Part shown: positions 63,471-64,000 of the stretch, one piece after another
How positions within the stretch are numbered: the stretch's first letter is position 1
Layout: every line of letters starts with the position of its first letter
From: Dactylorhiza incarnata
Lineage: Eukaryota; Streptophyta; Magnoliopsida; Asparagales; Orchidaceae
DNA length: 64,000 nt
NCBI GenBank assembly: GCA_033032865.1
Contig: JAWHQI010000266.1
Location: forward strand, 1,711,501 to 1,775,500
Direction of reading: 5' to 3'
Notes under the pieces: model-generated
What the model was told of the DNA's origin: nothing
Seen by the model: the letters and a program-made list of their open reading frames with translations, nothing else
Database searches by the model: none
Translations under genes and position numbers: made by a program

Positions 63471-64000
63471 CTATACCACTTCCTCCGCCGCCTCAAGCCG
63501 GGCCGGCTCTTCCCATCTGCCCTTCGCTTCTCGCCCTTCTACCCGGGTCTCCTCCTCTGCCGCACCTTCCTTCTCCATTGGTTCGACCTGCTCCTCCTGA
63601 GCTACCTCCATCTCCTTTCCTCGGGCACTGCCCTCTTCCTCTTCTCCCCTCTTCTCCACTCCTTCCCTGGCCCCTCCGGCCTTTTCATCTCTTCATCCAT
63701 CTTCTCGGCCTCCGCCATCCAAGAGATGGTGTTGACGGCAGTCACGTAGCACTGCATTGCCACCTTTGCATCTCCCCGGATTCGGATCTGGACTCCTCCA
63801 CTATGGAACTTCAAGCACTGGTGGTATGATGAGGGCACACATAGTAAGGCACTGATGAGGGGGCGTTCGAATATGGCATTGTAGCTGCTCAGAGCGTCAA
63901 CGATGATGAACCAGCAGTTCCTCGGGACCCCTCCTAATGTCACCTGGAGGCCGACACCTCCCTCAATCTCCTTCCTTTCTCCTGAGAAACTGAACAGCAG
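63471..64000 (-). pseudogene. Tat-J protease and acidic linker (partial)
   Basis: Enters from the right edge with FSGERKEIEGGVGLQVTLGG, then DALSSYNAIFERPLISALLC and the Tat-type RIRGDAKVAMQCYVTAVNTI. A frameshift near 63620-63660 leads into a Glu-rich linker (EEEEGSARGKEMEV), which ends at TAG 63471-63473. The protease active site and gag lie beyond the window. Compared with Tat-G, the Gly in FGRP is Glu here, a likely damaging change. Confidence 0.85.

Larger units (their letters stand above)
53977..64000 (-). mobile_element. Tat-J: Tat-lineage Ty3/gypsy element, 5' part beyond window
   Basis: Minus-strand order, from the right: protease, RT, RNase H, archaeal-type RNase H, integrase, an 89-bp tandem array, two antisense genes on the plus strand, polypurine tract, 3' LTR (54662-53977). 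This is the same plan as Tat-G, and pol, as1, as2 and LTR ends are clearly homologous (LTR starts TGTACAACC, ends TTTCAACA). The sense frame has at least four stops and two frameshifts, and both antisense genes are also damaged, so this copy is older than Tat-G. Confidence 0.9.

Overview
The window is plant nuclear DNA made almost entirely of nested LTR retrotransposons. I see no host gene, tRNA, rRNA or CRISPR array. The plant assignment rests on the element types: Tat-lineage Ty3/gypsy with a second RNase H and antisense genes, SIRE/Maximus-like Ty1/copia with an extra ORF after pol, a large non-autonomous element with the tRNA-Asp primer site typical of Athila, and conserved primer sites and polypurine tracts. 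I cannot name the species.

Layout, using my own labels. Tat-A (1-7785, minus; its 3' LTR lies left of the window) sits in the 5' LTR of Lard-B, a coding-free LTR element (7786-14073 plus 25722-25834). The 3' LTR of Lard-B is split by Copia-C (14074-25721, plus), a nearly pristine copia element with gag, pol and a third ORF, flanked by a perfect ATGGT duplication. Lard-B itself sits in an old LTR, LTR-D (25835-26984). LTR-E (26985-28195 plus 48574-48657) is split by Copia-F (28196-48573, minus, GGGAA duplication), a copia element that keeps gag and ORF3 but has lost pol. The 3' LTR of Copia-F is split by Tat-G (28935-42150, plus), a complete Tat element. To the right lie a copia relic, Copia-H (48658-51251, plus), a copia LTR of the LTR-D family, Copia-I (51252 to about 52620, plus), an unassigned AT-rich stretch, and Tat-J (53977-64000, minus; 5' end beyond the window).

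Two themes stand out. First, the Tat elements carry antisense genes between pol and the 3' LTR. Tat-G and Tat-J each have two in tandem (as1 and as2), each with its own TATA box and short GT-AG introns. In Tat-G the as2 gene reads cleanly across four exons while the sense gag-pol of the same element is broken several times. Tat-A shows what looks like the tail of the same gene. Second, almost every family has its own short, often palindromic motif repeated many times in its non-coding DNA: CTCGAG in Copia-C, GTCGA in Copia-F, TTCGACGAA in Lard-B, GCGGTC in Tat-A, GCGAG-type in Tat-G. The arrays lie upstream of LTR TATA boxes and also upstream of the TATA-like boxes of the accessory genes.

How the parts work together: gag forms the particle, and pol supplies protease, integrase, reverse transcriptase and RNase H. 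Copia-F and Lard-B would depend on proteins supplied in trans. ORF3, as1 and as2 have no known role. Their coiled coils, basic C-terminal clusters and link to motif arrays suggest, as inference, a nuclear DNA-binding or anti-silencing role. Relative age from nesting: LTR-D before Lard-B before Tat-A and Copia-C; LTR-E before Copia-F before Tat-G. Copia-C looks youngest, with near-identical LTRs and open reading frames.
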